From positions 1 through 64,000 of the forward strand of contig NZ_BNBZ01000019.1 of assembly GCF_014656215.1 (NCBI RefSeq): a stretch of 64,000 bases of DNA. Reading direction: 5' to 3'. The notes beneath the pieces are model-generated. The model was not told where the DNA came from. It saw nothing but the letters and a program-made list of their open reading frames with translations, and made no database searches. Source of the stretch: Streptomyces zaomyceticus (GTDB taxonomy: Bacteria > Actinomycetota > Actinomycetes > Streptomycetales > Streptomycetaceae). The first letter of the stretch is position 1; the number at the start of each line of letters is the position of its first letter. Made by a program: the position numbers and the translations under genes. This document shows positions 16,213 to 25,032 of the stretch, one piece after another.

Positions 16213-17954
16213 GCCGCGCCGGCACACCGGCACACGAGGAGTACCGGGCCGCGCGGGATCTGCTGCTGCGGCTGCGTGGTGACCGGAAGGCGGCCGACGC
16301 CGCCTTCCGGTGGCCGCGCGCCGAGCACTTCAACTGGGCCCTGGACTGGTTCGACGTCATCGCCGAGAACAACGACCGGCCGGCGCTCGAACTCCTCGGC
16401 CGGCCGCTGCCGGACGGCGGCGCCGCGGACGGCGGAGCCCCGTGGGGCGAAGGCCCGGACGGCGCCGCCCCGGGGTGCGACGTGCCCGTCGTCGACCGGG
16501 TCTCCTTCGCCGAACTCGCCGCCCGCTCGGACGCGTTGGCGGTCGCGCTGCGCGAGCACGGGGTCCGGCGGGGCGACCGGGTCCTGATTCTGCTCGGCAC
16601 CCGGGTCGAGCTCTGGGAGACCCTGCTCGGCTGCGTCAAACTCGGCGCGGTCGTCGTCCCCGGCTACCAGGACCTGACCCGTGCCGAGGCGGCCGACCGG
16701 ATCGGCCGGGGCGCCGTCCGGCACGTGATCTGCGCACCCGGAATCGTCGAACTGCTCGACGCGCCGGCGGTACGGGTGCCGGGCCTCCGGATGGCCGTCG
16801 GGGCGGACCGGGGCGGCTGGGTCCCGTACCCCGACACCCGCCGTCCCGGCCGGCCCCGCTTCGTCCCGGACGGACCCACCCGCGCGGCCGACCCGTCGTT
16901 CTGCTACTTCACCTCCGGGACGACCTCCCTGCCCAAGCTCGTCGAGCACAGCCACGCCGGATACGGCGTCGGGCACCTGTCCAGCCTGTACTGGAGCGGA
17001 CTGCGCCCCGGCGACCGGCACCTCAACCTCTCCGCGCCCGGCTGGGCCAAGCACTCCTGGTCGAGCTTCTTCGTCCCGTGGGCGGCGGAGGCCACCGTCC
17101 TCGCACCCCCGGACGGCGGCCTCCCGCCGGCCGCGCTGCCCGGTGTCCTCGCCGCGCACCGCGTCACCAGCTTCTGCGCGCCGCCCAGCGCCTGGCGGTC
17201 CCTGCTCCCGTACGTGAGCGGTGGCGCGGACGCCCCCCGGCTGCGCGAGGCCACGGCGGCCGGGGAGCCCCTGACCGCCGAGACGGTGGAACGGATCGAG
17301 GCCGCCTGGGGGGTGCGGGTCCGCGACGGCTACGGCCAGACCGAGGCGACGGCCCTCATCGGCCGCGCCCCCGGCACCCCGGAACCCCTCGCCCCGCTCG
17401 GGCACCCGCTCCCCGGATACCGCATCGTGCTGCGCGACCCGGAGACGGGGGAGACCGGCGAATCCGGCGAGGTCTGCGTGGATCTGACGGAGCGTCCGCC
17501 GGGTCTGATGCGGGGGTACGCCGGTCTGCCCGAGCGCACGGCGGAGGCCTTCGCCGACGGCCTGTACCGCACGGGGGACCGGGGCGAGCGGTGCGCGGAC
17601 GGCTCGATCCGACTGCTCGGCCGGATGGACGAGGTCTTCAAGTCCCATGGGCACCGGGTCTCCCCGATGGAGATCGAGGCGGTCCTGCGCGTCCACCCGG
17701 AGGTGGCCGACGCGGCGGTGGTGCCCTGCGAGGACCCGGAGGGCGGCCTCGCCCCCTACGCGGTCGTCGAACTGCGCTCCGGAGGCGAGGACTTGACGGA
17801 CATCACCCAGGGGCGCATCGGCGCCGAGCTCCTGGCGCTCGCCGCCGAGCGGCTCGCACCGGTCTTCGTCCCGCGCGGGGTGGCCGTCGTGGCGAGCCTG
17901 CCGCGCACCCGCTCGGGCAAGGTGCGCAGGGGAGAGCTGACTCCCGGGATCTGA
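16209..17954 (+). CDS. AMP-forming acyl-CoA synthetase/adenylating enzyme
   Basis: It activates a carboxylic acid as acyl-AMP, normally then as a CoA thioester. ATG 16209 overlaps the upstream stop (ATGA). The 581-residue protein has the P-loop FTSGTTSLPK (about 234-244), the DGYGQTEA motif, the GRMDEVFKSHGHRVSPMEIE hinge and the C-terminal catalytic lysine in TRSGKVRR (about K570). The N-terminus with HFNWALDWFDVIAENN resembles medium-chain and benzoate-type acyl-CoA ligases. Operon logic suggests that it activates a product of the mutase-flavoprotein, which is inference. No carrier protein is seen nearby. Confidence 0.87.
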   Translation: MSRAGTPAHEEYRAARDLLLRLRGDRKAADAAFRWPRAEHFNWALDWFDVIAENNDRPALELLGRPLPDGGAADGGAPWGEGPDGAAPGCDVPVVDRVSFAELAARSDALAVALREHGVRRGDRVLILLGTRVELWETLLGCVKLGAVVVPGYQDLTRAEAADRIGRGAVRHVICAPGIVELLDAPAVRVPGLRMAVGADRGGWVPYPDTRRPGRPRFVPDGPTRAADPSFCYFTSGTTSLPKLVEHSHAGYGVGHLSSLYWSGLRPGDRHLNLSAPGWAKHSWSSFFVPWAAEATVLAPPDGGLPPAALPGVLAAHRVTSFCAPPSAWRSLLPYVSGGADAPRLREATAAGEPLTAETVERIEAAWGVRVRDGYGQTEATALIGRAPGTPEPLAPLGHPLPGYRIVLRDPETGETGESGEVCVDLTERPPGLMRGYAGLPERTAEAFADGLYRTGDRGERCADGSIRLLGRMDEVFKSHGHRVSPMEIEAVLRVHPEVADAAVVPCEDPEGGLAPYAVVELRSGGEDLTDITQGRIGAELLALAAERLAPVFVPRGVAVVASLPRTRSGKVRRGELTPGI

Positions 17955-18299
17955 TCCCGGGGCCTGCCTCCGGATCTGGCCCCGGGGGCGGATCCGGAGG
18001 CGGATCTTGGGGAGGGGGCCGACCTCGTCGCCCGGCCCCTGGGCTGACTCCGGTGTCCGGCCGCAGGTCGGAATCCGGGCCCGGAGCCGGAGCTCGGGCC
18101 GGTTCGCGGCCGGGCCCGAGGGCCGCCGAACGGGCAGGGCGCGAGGCGTCGTCGGGGCGAGGCAGACCCCGAGGCGCCGTCGGCCGGGGGCCGGGGGCCG
18201 GGGGCCGGGTCCGAGGGGGCGTCGCGCCGGGCCGGGTCCGAGGCGCCGTCGGTCCGGGGCCGAGTCCGAGGGGGCGTCGCGCCGGGCCGGCCCCGCCCG
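17955..18299. other. Gene-free convergent stretch with direct repeats
   Basis: The 345-bp gap between the ligase gene and a convergent TetR gene is G/C low-complexity. A 27-bp sequence beginning GTCCGAGGGGGCGTCGCGCC occurs at 18209-18235 and 18264-18290, in a longer degenerate series from about 18150. No gene is visible. Confidence 0.6.
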
Positions 18300-18878
18300 T
18301 CAGGCGCTGACCGGTTCGCGCTCCGCCGTCCGCAGCAGGATCTCCGCGACGCTCCTGGCCCGTACCGCCGCCTCCGGCGTGCCCTCGCGGAGGGCCGTCA
18401 CGATCGCCCCGTCGCCCAGCAGGGCGAGTTGGCGCGCCAGGGCCTCGTGGTCGAGGTAGCCGCCCTCGGCGAGGAGCCGGTCCAGGACCCCGATGACCTT
18501 CTCCTTGTGCTCGGCGGCCACATGGTGGGCCGGGCTGTCCGGGTCCGCCGTCTCGACCATGGTGTTGATGAAGGCGCAGCCCCGGAACGAGGCGGCAGCG
18601 AAGCGTTCGGCCAGACCGTCGAAGAGTGCGAGCGGCAGCTCCTCGGGGGAGCGCTCGCTGACCGCGATCCGGCCGTCGAGCCAGGCGCGCCACATGCCGT
18701 CGCGGCGTCTCAGGACCTCGACGACCACGTCGTCCTTGCTGGGGAAATGGCGGTAGAAGGAGGCGCGGCCGACTCCGGACTCGGACAGGATCCGCTCGAT
18801 GCCGACGGCCCGGATCCCCTCTTCGTAGAACAGACGCTCCGCCGCGCTGAGGAGCCGTTCTTTCGCGTTCGTGGCCAT
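18300..18878 (-). CDS. TetR-family regulator, divergent from an AhpD-like gene
   Basis: ATG 18878 (MATNAKERLLSAAERLFYEEG) is chosen over an upstream ATG that would lie in the operator region. The helix-turn-helix is at about residues 23-43 (VGIERILSESGVGRASFYRHF). The C-terminal half with AASFRGCAFINTMVE and HHVAAEHKEKV is typical of the TetR branch whose targets are redox or detoxification genes. C-terminal conserved C may sense oxidants or electrophiles. The divergent AhpD-like gene with a 48-bp palindrome between them is the probable target. Confidence 0.83.
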   Translation of the reverse strand: MATNAKERLLSAAERLFYEEGIRAVGIERILSESGVGRASFYRHFPSKDDVVVEVLRRRDGMWRAWLDGRIAVSERSPEELPLALFDGLAERFAAASFRGCAFINTMVETADPDSPAHHVAAEHKEKVIGVLDRLLAEGGYLDHEALARQLALLGDGAIVTALREGTPEAAVRARSVAEILLRTAEREPVSA

Positions 18879-18950
18879 ACCAGACGGTACCACTCGGTGC
18901 CGTATCGGTGATCCCGGTGGGCGAGCGGAGTGGGACCCTCCCGTTGCGCC

Positions 18951-18998
18951 AGACGGAACCGATCGGTACCGTCCTGATGGTACCGATCAGTTCCGTCT
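18951..18998. promoter_or_regulatory. 48-bp near-perfect palindromic operator
   Basis: GATCGGTACC (18961-18970) and GGTACCGATC (18979-18988) form a perfect inverted repeat with an 8-base centre. Outside them AGACGGAAC (18951-18959) pairs with GTTCCGTCT (18990-18998). Related half-sites (ACGGTACCA, GGTGCCGTAT) lie next to the TetR start at 18878-18905. Its position 24 bases before the AhpD-like start suits repression by that TetR. Confidence 0.7.
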
Positions 18999-19021
18999 TG
19001 GTCCGGCTCAAGGAGAGCTCC

Positions 19022-19570
19022 ATGCCCCGCCTGCCCCAACTGACCGTCGAGACCGCCAACGAGGAGCAGCGAGAGCTGCTCGAAGGCACCCTCAAGCAGC
19101 TCGGCAAGCTGCCCAACCTCTACGCCGCCCTCGCCAACGGCCCCGCCGCGCTCCGCGGATACCTCGCCATGCGCGAGGCCCTCGTCGGCGGCAGCTTCAG
19201 CGCCCGCCAGCGTGAGCAACTCGCTCTCTACATCGCGCAGTACAACGACTGCACGTACTGCGTCTCCGCGCACACCCTGCGCGGCGGCAAGGTCGGCCTG
19301 AGCGAGCGGGAACTGCTCGACACCCGCCACGGCCACGACGCCGGCGACCCGCACATGGACCAGGTGCTCCGCTTCGCCGGCGCCGTCATGTCCACCGGCG
19401 GCCGTGTCACCGACGGAGCCCTCTCCGACGCCCGCGCCGCCGGAGTGACCGACGCGGAGATCGCGGAGATCGTCGGCCACGTCGCGCTCAACGTGCTGTC
19501 GAACTTCTTCAATCACGTTGCGCAGCCGGACTTGGACTTTCCGTTGGTCCCGGCCCAGCTCGCCGAGTAG
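19022..19570 (+). CDS. AhpD-like carboxymuconolactone-decarboxylase-family alkylhydroperoxidase
   Basis: The 182-residue protein starts at ATG 19022 with AAGGAGA upstream. The redox motif C-x-x-C is in DCTYCVSAHT with the following His, the alkylhydroperoxidase (AhpD) signature. GVTDAEIAEIVGHVALNVLSNFFNHVA is the conserved C-terminal helix. Such proteins reduce peroxides using thiol partners. It is preceded by the palindromic operator at 18951-18998 and is probably derepressed by the TetR at 18300-18878 under oxidant stress. Confidence 0.85.
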   Translation: MPRLPQLTVETANEEQRELLEGTLKQLGKLPNLYAALANGPAALRGYLAMREALVGGSFSARQREQLALYIAQYNDCTYCVSAHTLRGGKVGLSERELLDTRHGHDAGDPHMDQVLRFAGAVMSTGGRVTDGALSDARAAGVTDAEIAEIVGHVALNVLSNFFNHVAQPDLDFPLVPAQLAE

Positions 19571-19721
19571 AGTCTTCGCGGCCGAGCAGGGGTGCCGGGC
19601 GCGACGAAGCGTCCGACACCCCTGCGGCTTGTGTGACAGACCGTCTGGGGCGATCGAAGCGGGTGGCCGACCAACCACCTGGTGTGAGGAACTGCCGCCT
19701 GCGCGGCAGGGGGGAATTCAC

Positions 19722-20735
19722 GTGGACATCGACGCAAGAACCCTTCGGACCTTCCGCGAGGTGACCCTGACCGGGTCGTTCACCCAGGCTGCGCGACGCC
19801 TCGGGTACTCGCAGTCCAGCGTCACGGCACAGATGCGCGCCCTGGAGAGACAGGTGGGGGAGCCCGTCTTCGAGCGGCTCCCCAACGGTGTCCGGCTCAC
19901 CCATGCCGGAACCGTGCTGCGGGACTACGCACGCCAGATCCTCACCCTCGTCGGTGAGATGGAGACCGCCCTGCGCCGACCGGCGGCCAACCCGCCGCGG
20001 CTGACCGTGGGCATCGTCCCCGCCCTCGCGTACGGACAGCAGCTCGCCCGGGTCACCCACATCGGGCGACGCCTCCTCTCCGGCGTCCAGCTCGCCCTGC
20101 GCGTCATGGGAACCTCCGAGGTCCACGACGCCTTCCGGTCCGGATCGATCGACGGCGCCCTCGTCCTCACCGTCGTCGACTGCGAGGAGCCGGCCGCGCC
20201 TCCGGCCGACCAGACGCACGCCGAGCGCTCCGACGAACTCACCGAAGTGCGCCTCCAGGAAGTCGAGTTCGTCCCCGTCACCAGCGTCGGCCACCGACGC
20301 GGCAGCCTCGGCCGCCAGGTCGTCATCGCCGACCCCGACTGTCCCTCGCAGCGCTGGCTCCCCGAATTCCTCCGGCTCCGCAGCGACATCCCGCCCGAGA
20401 TCCACGAACTCGGCTCCATGGCGGGCGTCCGCGCCGCCGCCCAGTCCGGCCTCGGCTGCGCCATGCTCCCCATGGCCCTCGCCGCCTCCCACCAGGAGGC
20501 CGGTGGACTGCGCCCCCTCCCCGGTGTGCCCCGGATGCGCTGGAACGCCTCCCTCCTTCTCGGCCGCCCCGACACCCGGCCCGCCGTCGACTGGGAGAAC
20601 CTGACGGAGACCCTCCGTCAGGCCACCGCCCTCTCCTGCGCGATCCACCCCGGCGAGCCCGGCCCCGCGAACGCCGTCGGCGTCCTCGGCGGCGAGGCGC
20701 CGGCCCTCGACCCGAACCCGAGCATCGCCGGCTGA
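19722..20735 (+). CDS. LysR-family transcriptional regulator
   Basis: The 337-residue protein starts at GTG 19722 after a G-rich ribosome site. A longer reading upstream would overlap the AhpD-like gene. The winged HTH spans about residues 2-60 (MDIDARTLRTFREVTLTGSFTQAARRLGYSQSSVTAQMRALE). The effector-binding domain follows from about 90 (PRLTVGIVPALAYGQQLARV). It may be transcribed alone. A small hairpin CTGCCGC/GCGGCAG lies at 19692-19709 in the leader. Target genes are not evident. Confidence 0.85.
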   Translation: MDIDARTLRTFREVTLTGSFTQAARRLGYSQSSVTAQMRALERQVGEPVFERLPNGVRLTHAGTVLRDYARQILTLVGEMETALRRPAANPPRLTVGIVPALAYGQQLARVTHIGRRLLSGVQLALRVMGTSEVHDAFRSGSIDGALVLTVVDCEEPAAPPADQTHAERSDELTEVRLQEVEFVPVTSVGHRRGSLGRQVVIADPDCPSQRWLPEFLRLRSDIPPEIHELGSMAGVRAAAQSGLGCAMLPMALAASHQEAGGLRPLPGVPRMRWNASLLLGRPDTRPAVDWENLTETLRQATALSCAIHPGEPGPANAVGVLGGEAPALDPNPSIAG

Positions 20736-21062
20736 CGTCCCGGCCCTCGACCCCCACCCGGTCATCGCCGGCCGAAATCCCGGCCACCGGCCCGAACCCG
20801 GGCTTCGGCGGCTGAAACTGGCTTCGGCGGCTGGCACTCCGGCCATCGGCCGGCACCCGGGCGTCATCGCCCGACGCCCGGGCCCCGGCCGGTCCGCTCC
20901 ACCCCACAGACGGTGCCACGGCGCACCGCGCGCCTCCCCCCGGCCCCACCCCCGACCGGGACCTACGGGAGCGACGGCGCGCCGTGGCACCTCCCCTCCC
21001 CGCGACCCAGCGACCCCGCATCCCGGCCTTCCCGCATTTCCGCATCCCGGAGTCCCCGCGCC
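20736..21062. other. Gene-free convergent stretch
   Basis: 327 bp between the LysR gene and the convergent AsnC gene. It contains short imperfect repeats of GCTTCGGCGGCTG and CCGGCCCTCGACCC and no supported reading frame. Confidence 0.5.
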
Positions 21063-22103
21063 TCAGTGCTCGGGCAGCCCCAGCGGGACCCGGCCCGTGG
21101 CCCTCCCGCGCTCGTCGAGGAGCCAGCTCATGCGCTTGGGGGAGTGCAGGGCCACCGTCCGGTCCCGCACCTCAAGGGCCGGGAAACGCTCCGCGAGCAG
21201 CGCCTCGAAGGGGTCCACCGCGCCGAGACCGTGCAGCCAGACCAGGACGAGCAGATTGTCCGGGCCGCTCACCGACGCGCACATCCGCACCTGTTCGAGC
21301 CGGGCGAGCGCGTTCCCCGTCTGTTCCAGGAGCGCGTGCGGCACCGACGTCCGGTAGACCACCGTCGTGGAGAGCCCCGCCATCGGGTGCGCCAGATCGC
21401 AGCGCAGCGTGATGTCCCCGTCGCGGATCATCCGCTGGAGCCTGCGCCGTGCCGTGTGCTCGCTCATCCCCGTGAGCGCGCCCAGTTCGCCGTACCCCAG
21501 CCGTCCGTCGGCGCCGAGCGCCGTGAGCAGCGCCTGGTCCTGCGGGGAGGGCCGGTCGTGGAGATGGGTGCTGTACGTCCGGGGCCGGGCGGCCGGCGCC
21601 CCGCCCAACCCTGCGCGCTCGGTGGGGTTCATCGCCCGCATCCGCCAGTCGCGCCCCTCCCCGTACAGGGTGATGCCCAGCCGGGTCCGGGTGGAGCGGA
21701 CCCCGCGCAGCCCGCCGATCCCCCGGTGCACCGCGCGCCCGAGCGACGGCAGGTCCGGGGCGGCGACGGAGAGCAGGAGGTCGAAGTCCCCGGCCGTCTC
21801 GTCGACGCCGAACACCCAGGGCAGTGCCGTCACGGCCGCGCTCACCCGGTCGAAGGCGCGCGGCCGGCACCGTACCTCCACGTAGGCGACCGTGGCCGTC
21901 TTCGCCGCGTCGTACGCGGTGACCCAGGCGAGCCCCTCGGTGCGGAGGCGTTCGAAGCGGCGGGCGGCCGTCGTCGCGTTCACCCCGAGCGCCCGTCCGA
22001 TCCGGGTCCACGGCGCGCGGGGGGCCGCCTGGAGGGCGTCGATCAGCGCCAGATCCAGTTCGGAGAAGCCCTTGGGGGAGTCCTCCCCACCGGAATCCGG
22101 CAC
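21063..22103 (-). CDS. Double-module Lrp/AsnC-family regulator
   Basis: GTG 22103 has AAGGAG five bases upstream. The 346-residue protein is two Lrp/AsnC units in tandem, about twice the usual length. HTH 1 is at residues 15-60 (ELDLALIDALQAAPRAPWTRIGRALGV), followed by its ligand-binding part. HTH 2 is at about 180-225 (SPQDQALLTALGADGRLGYGELGALTGMSEHTARRRL), followed by a second effector domain. Such fused pairs are common in actinomycetes. It is divergent from an MFS gene coupled to an amidohydrolase, the likely regulated operon. Confidence 0.83.
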   Translation of the reverse strand: MPDSGGEDSPKGFSELDLALIDALQAAPRAPWTRIGRALGVNATTAARRFERLRTEGLAWVTAYDAAKTATVAYVEVRCRPRAFDRVSAAVTALPWVFGVDETAGDFDLLLSVAAPDLPSLGRAVHRGIGGLRGVRSTRTRLGITLYGEGRDWRMRAMNPTERAGLGGAPAARPRTYSTHLHDRPSPQDQALLTALGADGRLGYGELGALTGMSEHTARRRLQRMIRDGDITLRCDLAHPMAGLSTTVVYRTSVPHALLEQTGNALARLEQVRMCASVSGPDNLLVLVWLHGLGAVDPFEALLAERFPALEVRDRTVALHSPKRMSWLLDERGRATGRVPLGLPEH

Positions 22104-22217
22104 AGGAGCTCCTTCCGTAATGCTTTCCGGCAATTCCGCGGGGCGTTCGCTCACGAACCGGATCGTAAGGGCACTTCCGGCCGACGACCAGATTCGGCCA
22201 CCGGCGAGAGGAGTGCC

Positions 22218-23594
22218 GTGCCTGCTCCGACCCTTCCCGCGTCCCCGGCGGCGCCGTCGACGCATCGCAGAACCGCGCGCGTCACGATCGCCCTGCTCTT
22301 CGGGGCCTGGCTCGTCGACTACGCCGACCGGCTCGTGATCAATCTCGTCCTGCCCTCCCTCGGGGCGGAGTTCGACCTCGACCGCACGCAGCAGGGCCTC
22401 GTCGTCTCCGCCTTCTTCCTCGCCTACGCCCTCTGCCAGATCCCCGGCGGGCTGCTCGCCGACCGGTTCGGCGGCCGCCGGGTGACCCTCTGGGCGCTGC
22501 TGACCTGGTCGGTCTTCACCGCCCTCACCGGCTTCGCCTGGTCCTTCGCCGTCCTGCTCGCCCTGCGCTTCGCCTTCGGCGCGGCCGAGGGGATCTTCCC
22601 GCCCGCCGCGATGAAGGTCCTGGTGGAACGCACCCGGCCCGAAGAACGCATGAGTGCCAACGGCACGGTCATGAGCTCCAACGCCCTCGCCGCCGTCATC
22701 ACCCCGCTGGCCGTCGCCCCGCTCGTCGCCGCCTTCGGCTGGCGCTCCGCCTTCTGGTCCACCGCCGCCCTCGGTGTCCTCGCGCTCGTGGCCGTACGCC
22801 TCTGGCTCCCGGCCCCGCTGCCCCGCACGAACGGGGCGACGGACGAGGAGAGCGAGACGGGCGTGGTGGGCGAGGCGGGTGTACCGGGAGTGGACGCCGG
22901 GGCGGGCGAGGACGCCGGGGCGGCCGAGACCGCACGTCCCGCCCTCGGCGCCGTCCTGCGCAAGGGCGTCCTGTGGCGCTTCGCCCTCATGATGTTCGGC
23001 TACAACACCATCGTCTGGGGCCTCAACACCTGGGTCCCGTCGTACCTCGGCGAGGAGCACGGCGTCTCGCTCACCTCCGCCGGAGCCCTCATCGCCGTCC
23101 CCGCGCTCGGCGCCGCACTGGCCACCGTCATCGGCGGGCGGATCTCCGACCGTCTCGGCGGCCACCACCGCACGGTCATCGTCCCGGGCATGGCCGTCGC
23201 CGCCGTCGCCCTGCTCCTCATGGCGAACGCGCCGTCCGTCACCGGCTTCGTCGTCTTCGGCACCGTCGCCGTCTTCGCCGCCTCCCTCGCCTACATGCCG
23301 ATCTTCGCCGTCCCGCTCGCCGGGCTCGCCCCCGCGTACGTCGGAGTGGGCAGCGCCGTCGTCATCTTCGGCGGCCAGGTCGCCGGCATGGTCGCCCCGC
23401 CCGTCATGGGCGCCCTCGCCGACGCCTTCTCCTTCCAGGTCGCCTTCGGCTTCCTCGTCCTCGGCGCCCTGATCGCCGCCGTCATGGCCTGCCTCACCCC
23501 GCAGGACGCCGCCGCCTTCCGCGCCGCCGCCGGCGGACCGCCGACGGCCCCTTCCGTGTCCCCGTCCCCCAGCACCGCAAAGGACTCCGCATGA
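22218..23594 (+). CDS. Major facilitator superfamily transporter (ACS/anion-cation symporter-like)
   Basis: GTG 22218 follows GAGAGGAG. The 458-residue, 12-segment protein begins ARVTIALLFGAWLVDYADRLVINLVLPSLG and has the cytoplasmic motif GGLLADRFGGRR. WGLNTWVPSYLGEEHG and SDRLGG are in the second half. An acidic, low-complexity loop (about residues 205-235) joins the halves. The related group imports organic acids such as glucarate or phthalate. The next gene, a peptidase-like amidohydrolase, overlaps by ATGA, suggesting that it hydrolyses the imported N-acyl or amide compound. Confidence 0.83.
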   Translation: MPAPTLPASPAAPSTHRRTARVTIALLFGAWLVDYADRLVINLVLPSLGAEFDLDRTQQGLVVSAFFLAYALCQIPGGLLADRFGGRRVTLWALLTWSVFTALTGFAWSFAVLLALRFAFGAAEGIFPPAAMKVLVERTRPEERMSANGTVMSSNALAAVITPLAVAPLVAAFGWRSAFWSTAALGVLALVAVRLWLPAPLPRTNGATDEESETGVVGEAGVPGVDAGAGEDAGAAETARPALGAVLRKGVLWRFALMMFGYNTIVWGLNTWVPSYLGEEHGVSLTSAGALIAVPALGAALATVIGGRISDRLGGHHRTVIVPGMAVAAVALLLMANAPSVTGFVVFGTVAVFAASLAYMPIFAVPLAGLAPAYVGVGSAVVIFGGQVAGMVAPPVMGALADAFSFQVAFGFLVLGALIAAVMACLTPQDAAAFRAAAGGPPTAPSVSPSPSTAKDSA

Positions 23595-24961
23595 CCGTCG
23601 AGACCACCGCCACCTCCCTCGCCCCGCTCCTCGCCGGCCTCGACGCGCGGCTGCCCGCGCTGACCGCTCTCTACGAGGACCTGCACGCCCACCCCGAGCT
23701 GTCGTTCCAGGAGTTCCGTACGGCGGGCGTCGTCGCCGGACAGCTGCGCGCCCAGGGCTGGGAGGTCACCGAGGGCGTCGCGGGCACCGGAGTCGTCGGG
23801 GTCCTCGCCAACGGCCCCGGCCCGGTCGTCCTGCTCCGCGCCGACATGGACGCCCTCCCTGTCAAGGAGGAGACCGGACTCCCCTACGCCTCCACCGTCA
23901 CCGGCACCGACCCCGACGGCGACGAGGTGCCCGTCATGCACGCCTGCGGGCACGACATGCACGTCACCTGTCTGCTCGGCGCCACCGACCTGCTCGCCGC
24001 ACACCGCGCCGACTGGCACGGCACGGTCGTCGCCGTCTTCCAGCCTGCCGAGGAGGTCGGCGGCGCGCCCGCCATGATCGAGGACGGTTTCCTCGACCGC
24101 TTCCCGCGCGCCGAGGTCTGCCTCGGCCAGCACGTGGCCCCGGCCCCGGTCGGCTTCCTCGGCACCCGGCCGGGGCCGGTGATGGCCGCGTCCGACAGCC
24201 TCCGGGTGACGCTCTTCGGCCGTGGCGGCCACGGGTCGAGCCCCGAGACCGCCGTCGACCCGGTGGTGATGGCGGCGGCGGTCGTCATGCGTCTGCAGAC
24301 GGTGGTGTCCCGGGAGATCGGCGCCTCGCAGACCGGGGTCGTCACCGTCGGTTCGCTGCACGCGGGGACGAAGGAGAACATCATCCCGGACACCGCCGAG
24401 CTGCGGATCAACATCCGCTCGACCACCCCGGTCGTACGGGACCGGATCCTCGCCGCCGTGACGCGCATCGTCCGGGCGGAGGCCGCCGCCTCCGGCGCCC
24501 CCAAGGAGCCCGAGTTCGCGCCGATCAACTCCTTCCCGGTCACGGTCAACGACCCGGCGGCGACCGCGGTCGTGCAGCGGGCGCTCACCGAAGTCCTGGG
24601 CGAGGGGAGGGTCTTCACGCTCCCCCAGGCCATCACAGGCAGCGAGGACTTCGGTGTGTTCGGGACCGCGCTCGGCGTGCCCTCCGTCTTCTGGCACTTC
24701 GGCGGCGCCGACCCCGCCCTCTACGCGGGCGTCGACCCCGGCTCCCTGCTGGAGAACGGCCTCCCCGACACCGTCCCCGCCAACCACTCCCCGCACTTCG
24801 CCCCCGTCCCCGGGCCGACGATCCCGCTCGGAGTGACCGCCCTGCTGGCCGCCGCCGCCCCCTGGCTGACGAAGCCGACGGACACGACGGGATACACGGA
24901 CACGACGGAAGTAACGGAGACAACGGACACGCCGGAGTCGCCGGGGTCGCCGGCGTCGTAG
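23591..24961 (+). CDS. M20-family amidohydrolase / N-acyl-amino-acid hydrolase
   Basis: ATG 23591 overlaps the MFS stop. The 456-residue protein belongs to the M20D amidohydrolases (hippuricase, IAA-amino acid hydrolase and N-acetyl-diaminopimelate deacetylase type). The dinuclear metal site includes DLHAHPELSFQEFRTA, MHACGHDMH (about 116-124), FQPAEE with its Glu pair and HGSSPETAVDP in the dimerisation domain. It probably cleaves the N-acyl amide taken in by the partner transporter. The last 35 residues (Thr/Glu/Pro-rich repeats such as DTTGYTDTTEVTETTDTP) are outside the family domain. Confidence 0.87.
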   Translation: MTVETTATSLAPLLAGLDARLPALTALYEDLHAHPELSFQEFRTAGVVAGQLRAQGWEVTEGVAGTGVVGVLANGPGPVVLLRADMDALPVKEETGLPYASTVTGTDPDGDEVPVMHACGHDMHVTCLLGATDLLAAHRADWHGTVVAVFQPAEEVGGAPAMIEDGFLDRFPRAEVCLGQHVAPAPVGFLGTRPGPVMAASDSLRVTLFGRGGHGSSPETAVDPVVMAAAVVMRLQTVVSREIGASQTGVVTVGSLHAGTKENIIPDTAELRINIRSTTPVVRDRILAAVTRIVRAEAAASGAPKEPEFAPINSFPVTVNDPAATAVVQRALTEVLGEGRVFTLPQAITGSEDFGVFGTALGVPSVFWHFGGADPALYAGVDPGSLLENGLPDTVPANHSPHFAPVPGPTIPLGVTALLAAAAPWLTKPTDTTGYTDTTEVTETTDTPESPGSPAS

Positions 24962-25032
24962 GCGGCGGCCTCCGGTCTCCGACGCCCGGATCATCCGGGG
25001 CAGGTGGGCCGCACGGATAAAGTGACCGCACG

